Assembly (NCBI GenBank): GCA_958295765.1 | Contig: CATQHB010000002.1 | Span: forward strand, 1,624,091-1,688,090 | Direction of reading: 5' to 3' | DNA length: 64,000 nucleotides | Origin: an uncultured Dehalococcoidia bacterium | Lineage (GTDB): Bacteria; Chloroflexota; Dehalococcoidia; Lucifugimonadales; UBA3495 | Shown here: piece by piece, positions 1-6,944 of the stretch | Layout of the letters: the number at the start of each line of letters is the position of its first letter | Numbering within the stretch: position 1 is the stretch's first letter | The notes under the pieces: model-generated | The model's input: only the letters and a program-made list of their open reading frames with translations | Told to the model about the DNA's origin: nothing | Databases searched by the model: none | Program-made: the position numbers and the translations under genes

Positions 1-774
1 TTTCAGGCCGTCAACCAGGTGGGCGTACTCCTCGCCTACTTCCGAGTCCAGCAGGGAAGTCGGGCGGGTGTTGTCCTGGTAGGCCGAGCGCAGGGCCAGG
101 GCGCCCAGGTAAGGCGCGCCGACCTCTTTAGCCAGATTTTCGCCGCCGCCCTGACCGAACACCTCTCCGGTGTAGTTTTCCACGATGCCCACCACGTTCA
201 GGTTGAGCTTGCGAATCATATTGATGCAGCGCTTGGCGTCAATGTTGGCTAACTCCTGCGGAGTGCTTACCACCAGGAACCCGTCCATCGGCAGGGTTTG
301 CATCACGGTCAAGGGCGAGTCGGACGTTCCCGGGGGCATATCCACCACCAGGTAGTCCAGTTCCCCCCAGTCCGTTGACTGGAGAAACTGGTTGATGGCG
401 TTGTGAATCATCGGCCCCCGCCAGATGATGGCCTCCTCTTCGTTTTCCTGAAAGAAGGACATGGAGATTACCTTGACGCCCCACTTTTCGGCCGGCACAA
501 TCTGGCCGTTGACGTAATCGGCCTTCTCGGTGATGCCCAGCACCTTGGTGACGTTGGGGCAGTCAATATCCACGTCCAGCAGGCCCACCTTGCTGCCTTC
601 CTGGGCCAGGGTAGCCGCCAGGTTGACCGCCACGGTGGTCTTGCCCACGCCGCCCTTGCCGCTGTAAACCCCGATCTTGGTTTTAATGGTGGACAGCCGT
701 TCCGTGATTTGCCGTTTCTGCTGCCAGGTTCGCTTGATTTGTTCCAGACGGGCATTTTCCTGGGGCGTGGTCAT
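1..774 (-). CDS. Mrp/NBP35-family P-loop ATPase (Fe-S carrier), 3' end off window
   Basis: This is a scaffold/carrier ATPase of the Mrp/ApbC/NBP35 family, which delivers Fe-S clusters to cytosolic apoproteins. The frame is open from an ATG at 774, behind a GGAGGAAGT ribosome site, to the left edge, giving 258 codons. The deviant Walker A motif GKGGVGKTT lies at residues 39-47. It is followed by the family blocks LLDVDID and DMPPGTSD and by VVSTPQELA. Where most Mrp proteins carry a CPxC cluster-binding motif after VGIVEN, this protein reads ENYTGEVFGQGGGE with no cysteine pair. A SufT-like gene lies 94 bp upstream on the same strand, so the two probably form a small Fe-S operon. The family call is firm; retained cluster binding is uncertain. 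Confidence 0.9.
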   Translation of the reverse strand, partial: MTTPQENARLEQIKRTWQQKRQITERLSTIKTKIGVYSGKGGVGKTTVAVNLAATLAQEGSKVGLLDVDIDCPNVTKVLGITEKADYVNGQIVPAEKWGVKVISMSFFQENEEEAIIWRGPMIHNAINQFLQSTDWGELDYLVVDMPPGTSDSPLTVMQTLPMDGFLVVSTPQELANIDAKRCINMIRKLNLNVVGIVENYTGEVFGQGGGENLAKEVGAPYLGALALRSAYQDNTRPTSLLDSEVGEEYAHLVDGLK

Positions 775-868
775 ACTTCCTCCCGGCCTCCGCAGGCGTT
801 AGGTGTTGTTAGTTCAGGGACGCGCGCAAACTCGCAAACTGTAGCTTGAGAAACCCCGGCGCGGGATA

Positions 869-1177
869 CTAGATACCCAACTGCATCCGGGCTTCTTCGC
901 TAATCAGGTCGGGAGACCAGGGGGGATCAAAGGTCAGTTCAATCTCCACCTCTTCCACCCCGTCCAGGTCCTGAATGGCCCACTCCGCTTGCTGGGCGAT
1001 ATGCGGCCCCATCCCGCAGCCGGGGAAGGTCAGGGTCATCTGGACAAAAACGTTGCTGTCGTCGGTAACCTGGACATCGTAAATCAACCCCAGGTCAACC
1101 ACGTTCACCGGAATCTCCGGGTCATAGACGGTTTTCAGGGCCTGGTAAACCTCTTCGCTGGTAATTTCCGCCGGCAT
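869..1177 (-). CDS. MIP18/SufT-like (DUF59) Fe-S assembly protein
   Basis: A 102-residue protein with the DUF59/MIP18 fold, the family that includes SufT, PaaD and eukaryotic CIA2. These proteins help load Fe-S clusters. Visible hallmarks are the DPEIPVNVVDLGLIYD block near residues 19-34 and the FPGCGMG segment near residues 51-57, whose cysteine is the conserved one. Length fits the single-domain family. It begins at an ATG just after a GGAGG-type site and sits immediately upstream of the Mrp ATPase on the same strand, a common pairing. It probably acts in the cytoplasm in Fe-S maturation. Confidence 0.88.
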   Translation of the reverse strand: MPAEITSEEVYQALKTVYDPEIPVNVVDLGLIYDVQVTDDSNVFVQMTLTFPGCGMGPHIAQQAEWAIQDLDGVEEVEIELTFDPPWSPDLISEEARMQLGI

Positions 1178-1262
1178 ATCGCCTCCTTATCCGGGTTTGC
1201 TGGTTTAAGTATATGTTTGCTGGCCCAAGCGGTCAATTGGCAACCGGCGCTTTCCCAGCATT

Positions 1263-1346
1263 TGTTGGTATTCCTTACCCCTACCGGCTCTGTTGGTATT
1301 CCCTAACCGTACCTGCTCTGTTGATATTCCTTAACCGTACCGGTTC
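1263..1346. repeat. Three tandem 28-bp repeats
   Basis: Three head-to-tail imperfect 28-bp units occupy 1263-1290, 1291-1318 and 1319-1346. Each begins TGTTGGTATTCC or TGTTGATATTCC. That start resembles the outer arm of the palindromic elements found elsewhere in the window, and an element core follows at once (1365-1392). The rest of the 1178-1467 gap holds nothing coding. Confidence 0.8.
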
Positions 1347-1364
1347 CGACGGATGATTGGATGG

Positions 1365-1430
1365 TAGGGGCGGGTTTATAACCCGCCTCTACGCCGCCGA
1401 TAGTACCAACACCTGTTGAGAATACCGTCC
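1365..1430. repeat. GGGCGGGTT palindromic (MITE-like) element, partial
   Basis: The core palindrome TAGGGGCGGGTT...AACCCGCCTCTA is followed by ACCAACACCTGTTGAGAATACCG, the outer inverted arm seen in longer copies at 34140, 49418 and 58910. It is non-coding and lies between convergent or co-directional gene ends. Confidence 0.75.
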
Positions 1431-1467
1431 GGTAGCGCCGCGTCTCTGCGGGTCAAAACACCGGCCT

Positions 1468-2436
1468 CTAGGGTATCAACAGCAGTTTGCCGGTGGTGGC
1501 CCGGGAGGCCAACTGACGATGGGCTTCCGCCGCCTCGGCCAGGGGAAAGATATGCTCCACCCGCAGTTTCAACTCGCCGGACTGGACCCAACTCAGCACG
1601 TCCCCGGCCCGCTGCCGCAGTTCCTCCGTCGTGGCGGTATAGTCGCCCAGGCCGGGGCGGGTCAGGTAGAGAGACCCGTTGCCCAGGATGCGGGGATCCA
1701 GGGGCGGCACCACTCCGCTGGCCTGGCCGTACAACACCATATAACCCCGCCGGGCCAGGCAACTGACGCTCTGGTCAAAGGTAGTCAGGCCCACCGCGTC
1801 ATAAACGGCCTGGAGTCCCGCCCCGTTGGTGGCCTGCTTGACCACCTCGGCAAAGTCCTCTTGCGTGTAGAGGATTACGTGGTCGGCGCCGGCGCCCCGG
1901 GCCAACTCCGCCTTCTCCTCAGTGGAGACGGTGGAAAATACGTAGCCGCCGAGCCGCTTAATCATCTGAATTAGCAGCAGGCCCACGCCGCCGGCGCCGG
2001 CGTGTACCAGCACCTTGTCGCCCGGCTGAACCGCGTAAGTGGAATGGCAGAGGTAGTGGGCGGTCATTCCCTGGAGCATCACCGCCGCCCCGTCCCGGGC
2101 GTCCAATCCCTCCGGCATTTTAACCAGGCGGGCGGCCGGCACCAGCGCTTGTTCGGCGTAGGAACCCTGGCTGCTGCTATAGGCCACCACGTCCCCTTCC
2201 TGCAAATCGGTAACCCCGGAACCGACGCCCTTGACCACGCCGGCGCCCTCTACCCCGATAGTGCGGGGCAGGGGTGGCCCCGGGTTGATGCCGGCCCGGC
2301 TGTAAATGTCGGTAAAGTTGACGCCCACCGCCTGAATTTCCACCAGGGCGTCCCCTTCACCCGGCGCCAGGTCTGCCACCTCCCGATACTGCATCACCTC
2401 CGGCCCGCCAAACTCGTCTATCTGCACTGCTTTCAT
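1468..2436 (-). CDS. Zinc-independent quinone oxidoreductase (MDR family)
   Basis: A 322-residue NADPH:quinone oxidoreductase-like protein of the medium-chain dehydrogenase/reductase superfamily. The N-terminal GroES-like domain begins MKAVQIDEFG. It contains NFTDIYSRAGINPGPPLP and GVEGAGVV, typical of zeta-crystallin/QOR proteins that lack catalytic zinc. The Rossmann dinucleotide loop reads HAGAGGVG in the middle of the chain. The start at 2436 was chosen because it follows a GGAGGAGC ribosome site. The longer in-frame extension to 2571 is encoded by a dispersed repeat and is unlikely to be translated. It stands alone; the substrate is unknown. Confidence 0.88.
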   Translation of the reverse strand: MKAVQIDEFGGPEVMQYREVADLAPGEGDALVEIQAVGVNFTDIYSRAGINPGPPLPRTIGVEGAGVVKGVGSGVTDLQEGDVVAYSSSQGSYAEQALVPAARLVKMPEGLDARDGAAVMLQGMTAHYLCHSTYAVQPGDKVLVHAGAGGVGLLLIQMIKRLGGYVFSTVSTEEKAELARGAGADHVILYTQEDFAEVVKQATNGAGLQAVYDAVGLTTFDQSVSCLARRGYMVLYGQASGVVPPLDPRILGNGSLYLTRPGLGDYTATTEELRQRAGDVLSWVQSGELKLRVEHIFPLAEAAEAHRQLASRATTGKLLLIP

Positions 2437-2544
2437 TTGCTCCTCCTGCCCACCGGGGCAACCCCTCATATTTGCCCCTAGTATAACACTCCATAGCGCA
2501 CCCGGTAGCCTTGCTGGGGTGATTGCGTTTTGCTGATACTTGAT

Positions 2545-2607
2545 CCGCTCATGGTGAGCTTGTCGAACCATCCCAATTCCGCCCTTCGACCGGCTCAGGG
2601 TGAGGGG
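2545..2607. repeat. CTCATGGTGAGC/GTCGAACCA repeat pair (family B)
   Basis: Two arms, CCGCTCATGGTGAGCTTG... and CCCTTCGACCGGCTCAGGG, form the inverted dispersed repeat found at a dozen other sites in the window. It is intergenic and non-coding. Confidence 0.75.
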
Positions 2608-2692
2608 ATTTTATTCTTGGCTCAGACTTTGCCCCTACCCCGGCAACCCGATCAGGGCAATCGCAGCATAAACCCGTCATTCCGGTTATAAC

Positions 2693-2791
2693 ACCGTCGT
2701 TCCGGCGAAAGCCAGAATCCAGAACCTTTTGTAGCCGGCACGCTCCTTTCCGGGGGATTTCCTGGATTCCGGCTTTCGCCGGAACGACGGT
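2693..2791. repeat. CGTCGTTCCGGC inverted repeat (family C)
   Basis: Arms of about 30 bp (CCGTCGTTCCGGCGAAAGCC / GGCTTTCGCCGGAACGACGG) face each other around a roughly 40-bp conserved centre. The same element recurs at 9690, 29024, 46340 and 55765. Confidence 0.8.
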
Positions 2792-2889
2792 TTTGCCTGG
2801 GTGGGAATGACGGTTGTTTGGGGTTGATCCAGTTAAGACACGATTGCCCGACCATCTATCCCAATTGCCACCAAGTCAATTAACTGCTA

Positions 2890-3295
2890 TTATTACTGCG
2901 GTTATTAACTGGCAGCCGACCAGTTGCATTGAATCCCGTTAAGCCGTTGGCGACCCTCCCGGGGCGGTGGTATCTACCCCTGAAAGGCGACGAGACAGTG
3001 GCAAAAAGTTCGATCATCGAGGGTAGCCCGATGCCGGCTTATCGGGCGTGGCGCGGCTTAAAAGAAAACCGGCTCTCTTTGTGGCCGGCTTTCCCCGCCG
3101 GCCCGATTCAGCAGCGGGTCAAGGTCAAGCGAAACCCCGGTTCCTCGCTCCAGCATCAGGAATCCTTCCCTTTCTTACCCGGCAACCCCCACGTTCACCG
3201 AATCAATCCGGCCCGGTATCCGTCCTTCCAATGGCCCCTTTCCCCCAACGCAGCAAGCCGTTCCGCCCTGCCCGGTCGGGCGCCCCATTTCGCTC
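2890..3295 (+). promoter_or_regulatory. Possible structured leader of the greA-like gene
   Basis: This stretch upstream of the GreA fusion has no convincing reading frame but can fold. CTACCC and GGGTAG can pair around a small internal hairpin built on TCGAT/ATCGA. Next comes a perfect 7-bp hairpin GCCCGAT-loop-ATCGGGC, then GCCGG-loop-CCGGC. It does not match any riboswitch consensus I know. It may be a structured 5' UTR or simply repeat-derived DNA. Confidence 0.25.
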
Positions 3296-3310
3296 AAGGA
3301 GGTATATACC

Positions 3311-4195
3311 TTGGTAACGCCCAATAATCCTCTCGAGGACACCGCTACCATACCGGTTGCCCCGTCGGTCGAAAGCCCAACCAACAACCTGCACGATGCG
3401 TTGCACCTATTTGTGGCCGACAAGAAGAGCGGCAAGAACGCCAAGAAACCAATGGACGGGCACCAGGAGATTATCCGCTTTATTGACTGGTATGGCCGAG
3501 ACCGGAAGGTTAGCGACCTTTCCCCCAGCCAGATTGAAGATTATGCCAAGGAGTTCTCCCAACGGGGCGCGGACGCTCAGAAACGGCTGGCCCCGGTCAA
3601 GGAGTTTCTGGTCTTCCTGAACAAAAAGAGCTGGACGGAAATCAACCTGGCGACCCACTTGCGGGCCAGCCGAGCGCGCCGCGGCGCCGCCGGGCGTCAA
3701 TCGGCGGCGGCCAGCGGTCAGGCCGCCGGGCCTCAGCTCAGCGAGGAAGGTTACAACCGGCTGGTGGAAGAGTTGGCAAAATACCGAGAGGAAAAGGTGC
3801 GGGCGGACGACGAAGTCAAGGAAGCCATGGCCGGCAAGGACTTTCGGGAGAATGCCCCGCTGGACGCGGCCAAGGAACGCCAGGGTTTTGTCGTCGCCAA
3901 AATACGGGAACTGGAATCGGAAGTCAGCAACGCCAAGATTCTTTCCGATGAGGCCCGGGCCAACGCCGGCAAGCGGGCGGTAGTAGGCAGCAGCATCACC
4001 ATCAAGGACGTAAGTTCCGGCAAGCGAATCAACTACGTCCTGGTGGATAAACGGGAGGCCGACGCGTCCTCCGGGAAAATCTCCACCGTGTCCCCGGTGG
4101 GCCTGGCGTTGCTGGACCGCACCGTCGGCGAGTCGGTGGAAATCACCGTGCCCAAAGGAACCTTGAGCTACCTGATCGAAAAGATTGGCGCCTGA
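3311..4195 (+). CDS. GreA-type transcription factor fused to recombinase-like SAM domain
   Basis: A 294-residue protein. The C-terminal half (about 148-294) is a complete GreA/GreB factor: a coiled-coil hairpin with GKDFRENAPLDAAKERQ carrying the acidic tip, then the FKBP-like domain ending in GTLSYLIEKI. GreA rescues backtracked RNA polymerase by stimulating transcript cleavage. The N-terminal part (about 25-125) resembles the SAM-like core-binding domain of tyrosine recombinases (IIRFIDWYGRDRKVSDLSPS, then KEFLVFL). A Ser/Ala/Gly-rich linker joins the two. Ordinary GreA is about 158 residues. The TTG start at 3311 follows AAGGAGGT at ideal spacing, and a strong terminator follows the stop. 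The GreA assignment is firm; the N-terminal homology is inferred from pattern. Confidence 0.85.
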   Translation: MVTPNNPLEDTATIPVAPSVESPTNNLHDALHLFVADKKSGKNAKKPMDGHQEIIRFIDWYGRDRKVSDLSPSQIEDYAKEFSQRGADAQKRLAPVKEFLVFLNKKSWTEINLATHLRASRARRGAAGRQSAAASGQAAGPQLSEEGYNRLVEELAKYREEKVRADDEVKEAMAGKDFRENAPLDAAKERQGFVVAKIRELESEVSNAKILSDEARANAGKRAVVGSSITIKDVSSGKRINYVLVDKREADASSGKISTVSPVGLALLDRTVGESVEITVPKGTLSYLIEKIGA

Positions 4196-4254
4196 TTTGT
4201 AGCGCGGCGCCAACTCTGACCGCCGACCGAACCGGGCGGGATGATAAACGAATC

Positions 4255-4290
4255 GAGGGGTGAGGAAAATTTTCCTCACCCCTTGATTTT
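4255..4290 (+). terminator. Rho-independent terminator after greA-like gene
   Basis: A perfect 13-bp stem (GGGGTGAGGAAAA at 4257-4269 against its complement at 4270-4282) is followed by TTGATTTTGTT. It lies 60 bp past the stop codon and is nearly symmetric, so it may also serve the opposing peroxiredoxin gene. Confidence 0.85.
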
Positions 4291-4361
4291 GTTACCCTGA
4301 GTTCGTTGCCGCGCGGCCCGGCCGGGTAGCTGTCAACCGGACAGGGCCGCCAACCCCGGCA

Positions 4362-4826
4362 TCAATCCAGATTTTCCAGGACGGAAAGGACGGCAAGGGG
4401 GTCGGGCAGCGTGCCAGGAGCGTAGGTCTCCCGGAAACGGACGACGCCTTCCTTGTCCACGACAATTATGGCGCGCGTCCCGGCCCCGCGCTCATCGTTC
4501 CACAGGCCATAAGCCTCGGTAACCTGGCCCTTGGGATGCCAGTCGGAAAGCTCCGGGTAGGGCAGCCCGCCCATGGCCGTGCTCCAGGCCCGGTGAGCGT
4601 TCACGTGGTCGCAGCTGATGCCCAGCACCTGGGCATTCATCTCCTCAAACCGGCCGTGGTAAGACCGGAAAGAGGTGGCCTGCGTGGTTCAACCAGCGGT
4701 AAAGTCAAAGACGTGGAAGGAGAGTACCACCCTCTTCTCGCCCTTGAACTGGCTCAGGGTAAAATCGCCCTCACTCACCGAGGGCAGCTTGAAGTCCGGC
4801 GCAACATCGCCAATTTCTGCGGACAT
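4362..4826 (-). CDS. Peroxiredoxin with in-frame TGA at the peroxidatic position (predicted selenoprotein)
   Basis: Read through one TGA, this is a 154-residue AhpE/BCP-type peroxiredoxin, which reduces H2O2 and organic peroxides. It starts at ATG 4826 behind AGAGGTG with MSAEIGDVAPDFKLP. The TGA at 4691-4689 is codon 46 in FDFTAG-U-TTQATSFR, exactly where the family has its peroxidatic cysteine (T-x-x-C). The active-site Thr is three residues before it. The frame then continues intact to 4362 through LGISCD (Cys72, a possible resolving residue). Loss by chance mutation at only this codon, with both flanks conserved, is unlikely. A candidate SECIS hairpin follows the TGA. The alternative is a pseudogene or sequencing error. 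No Sec machinery gene is in the window. Confidence 0.85.
4643..4675 (-). promoter_or_regulatory. Candidate bacterial SECIS for peroxiredoxin Sec46
   Basis: About 14 nt after the TGA the RNA can form CCUC/GAGG (outer) and CCG/CGG (inner) stems capped by a loop starting GUCUU. The loop G is 24 nt downstream of UGA, inside the spacing known for bacterial SECIS, and the GGUCU string also occurs in the E. coli fdhF loop. The internal loop is asymmetric, so folding should be computed. Confidence 0.5.
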
Positions 4827-4960
4827 ACTTCACCTCTGTCTTGGTGTCGGGTGCGCCCCCGGCGGGACGCCCCGGCAAATTATACCCTATATAGCCGGGA
4901 TTTTCTCACCCGGAGACGGGGCGACACAAAGTTATGCGCAAAGTCGCCCGAGTTGACCTC

Positions 4961-5045
4961 CGCTCATCCTGAGCCTGTCGAAGGATAAACTGGAAAGGGA
5001 ACCACCGAATACGGAAGGATGGTTCGACAAGCTCACCATGAGCGG
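4961..5045. repeat. Family B inverted repeat
   Basis: GCTCATCCTGAGCCTGTCG... and GGTTCGACAAGCTCACC...GAGC arms lie about 40 bp apart. The remainder of the 4827-5140 gap shows no further gene. Confidence 0.75.
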
Positions 5046-5140
5046 ATTCCGAACTTTGCGCCAACCCCGCCCCTCGGTGGTGAAAAACCCCGCCCCGTGT
5101 AATAATGCACCTGCAAACGCAGGACGAAGGGGGATAAGCA

Positions 5141-5668
5141 ATGGAAGTCTATGAATGTATCCGCAGCCGCCGGACGGTGCGGGATTACCTGCCGGACCCG
5201 GTGCCGGAGGCGGTAGTGCGGAAAATTCTCCGCGCCGGACGCTGGGCGCCCAGTTCCAGCAACTCCCAACCCTGGCATTTCGTGGTGGTCAGCGACCCGG
5301 AACGGCTGGCAAAGCTGGCCGAAATCGCCACTCAGGGAACTTTTATCGGGCAGGCGCCCCTGGTCATTGCCATCGTTATGGCGGCCGGCGCGCCCCGTCC
5401 CCAACTGGACGCCGGCCGGGCCTTGCAGCAGATGGAGTTGGTCGCCTGGTCGGAAGGTCTTGGCACCTGTTTCGTGGGCGTGCGTATTGAGGAACAGCAA
5501 CGGGCGGTTAAGGAGTTGCTGGAAATACCGGCCGATTACGAACTGATAACCCTGATGCCCTACGGCTACCGCACCGGGCAGCCCTCGGGCCGGGCCAGCG
5601 TTCCCCGCAAGCCCATGGCGGAAATTGCCCACCGGGAACGGTTCGGCGTCCCCTACACAGCCAACTAG
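5141..5668 (+). CDS. Nitroreductase-family flavoprotein
   Basis: A 175-residue FMN-dependent nitroreductase-fold protein. Such enzymes use NAD(P)H to reduce nitro groups, quinones or ene compounds. The start block MEVYECIRSRRTVRDY and the phosphate-binding APSSSNSQPWHFVVV segment (about 44-58) are diagnostic. A glycine-rich SEGLGTCFVGV helix follows near residues 107-117. Length fits the compact subfamily. ATG 5141 is preceded by AAGGGGGAT. It is flanked by dispersed repeats on both sides, so it is probably monocistronic. The substrate cannot be told from sequence. Confidence 0.88.
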   Translation: MEVYECIRSRRTVRDYLPDPVPEAVVRKILRAGRWAPSSSNSQPWHFVVVSDPERLAKLAEIATQGTFIGQAPLVIAIVMAAGAPRPQLDAGRALQQMELVAWSEGLGTCFVGVRIEEQQRAVKELLEIPADYELITLMPYGYRTGQPSGRASVPRKPMAEIAHRERFGVPYTAN

Positions 5669-5701
5669 CCGGGGATGCGCCGCTCATAAGGAGAGACCCA
5701 A

Positions 5702-5763
5702 TCCGCTCATCCTGAGCCTGTCGAAGGATGTCGGTAGGATGGTTCGACAAGCTCACCATGAGC
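5702..5763. repeat. Family B inverted repeat
   Basis: CGCTCATCCTGAGCCTGTCG faces GGTTCGACAAGCTCACCATG across about 20 bp. It is intergenic between the nitroreductase and hydrolase genes. Confidence 0.75.
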
Positions 5764-5867
5764 CGCGGTTGAAAGCCGATGTAATCTCACCATTAGCGGC
5801 GGTTGAAAACATAGGCAAGCCGCCATCAACGGCGGTCAAAAGCTAGACAAGAAAGGAGAGACGCAAT

Positions 5868-6758
5868 ATGCCATACGCTAACGTCAACGGAACCAACTTT
5901 TACTATGAGGAATACGGCAGCGGCCCGACGGTGATATTGACTCCCGGCGGACGCAATGACACCCATGGGCTGCGGCCCATTGCCGCCCTGCTCTCCGCCC
6001 AGTGCCGGGTAATCCTGCACGACCGGCGGAACTGCGGCAAGTCGGACGTAGTTATCGGCGGCGACCTTTCCGAGCAGCACCATTGGGCCGAGGAGATGGC
6101 CGGCCTGCTGCTCCAGTTGGGCGCGGCCCCGGCCTATGCCGTCGGCGGCTCCGCCGGTTCCCGCACCAGCCTGACCCTGGCGGTGCGCCGCCCGGAGGTG
6201 GTCAAGGGAGTGTTTATCTGGGAGGTCAGCGGCGGCCCGCGCAGCGCCGAGACTACCTCGCCCAACTACTACGGCCAGTTTATTGACGCCGCCGCGCAGG
6301 GCGGTATGGCCGCCGTCGCCGAGACCGAATACTTTGCCCAGCGCATCAAGGACAACCCGGCCAACGAGGAAAAGCTGCTGTCTATGGACGCGGCGGAGTT
6401 CATCGCCGTAATGAGCCGCTGGCGGGCCGACTACTCGGTGCCCAACCCGGTCAGCGACCTGACCGAGGCCCAACTGGCCGGGATTAGCTGCCCGGTGCTG
6501 ATGTTTGAGGGGAATACGCCCGACGAGGTACACCACAAGTCGTCGGCCGAGGCCGCCCACCGCCTCATACCCAACTCGGAGTTGCGCCCCTCGGCCTGGA
6601 CGCATGAGGAGTGGGACATCGTCGGCCAGCACGACCACACCTTCCCCGGCATCGCCGCCACCAACCGCTACCACATGAAGGCCACCTTCTACGCGGCGCA
6701 GTTGCTGGAGTTTATCGCCAAGGTTGAGGCACTGGAACCGGCGGTGGTGGGGGATTAA
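5868..6758 (+). CDS. Alpha/beta-fold hydrolase
   Basis: A 296-residue alpha/beta hydrolase of the proline-iminopeptidase/haloalkane-hydrolase-like type. The N-terminal YYEEYGSGPTVILTPGG supplies the oxyanion region, and LHDRRNCGKSD precedes the nucleophile elbow GGSAGSRTS (Ser near residue 96). PVLMFEGNTPDEVHH near the C-terminus carries the likely acid region, and a late His is in EEWDIVGQHDHTF. ATG 5868 has a clear AGGAGAG site. No signal peptide is seen, so it is cytoplasmic. The substrate is unknown. Confidence 0.85.
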   Translation: MPYANVNGTNFYYEEYGSGPTVILTPGGRNDTHGLRPIAALLSAQCRVILHDRRNCGKSDVVIGGDLSEQHHWAEEMAGLLLQLGAAPAYAVGGSAGSRTSLTLAVRRPEVVKGVFIWEVSGGPRSAETTSPNYYGQFIDAAAQGGMAAVAETEYFAQRIKDNPANEEKLLSMDAAEFIAVMSRWRADYSVPNPVSDLTEAQLAGISCPVLMFEGNTPDEVHHKSSAEAAHRLIPNSELRPSAWTHEEWDIVGQHDHTFPGIAATNRYHMKATFYAAQLLEFIAKVEALEPAVVGD

Positions 6759-6808
6759 GGGTTCTTTGTTCTCAGCGTGCGCTGACAACCGTCATTGTGT
6801 GCTGGTAA

Positions 6809-6917
6809 CCGTCGTTCCGGCTTTCGCCGGAACGACGGTACTCTTGGGACGGGGTTCTCAACAGGATTTGGTAGTATATGCAAGGGCGGGTTTGAAACCC
6901 GCCCCTACGATTACCAC
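6809..6917. repeat. Family C short palindrome plus GGGCGGGTT palindrome
   Basis: CCGTCGTTCCGGC/GCCGGAACGACGG forms a tight palindrome at 6809-6839. A second palindrome, GGGCGGGTTTGAAACCCGCCC, follows near 6893. Both sit between convergent genes and may act as terminators. Confidence 0.7.
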
Positions 6918-6944
6918 GATATTTAACCGGATTTACGTCCCGCC

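Noticed and set aside
2929-3327. 132-codon ORF upstream of the GreA fusion
   Set aside because: It has no ribosome site, overlaps the real start and ribosome site of the next gene, and has unstructured Pro/Arg-rich composition.
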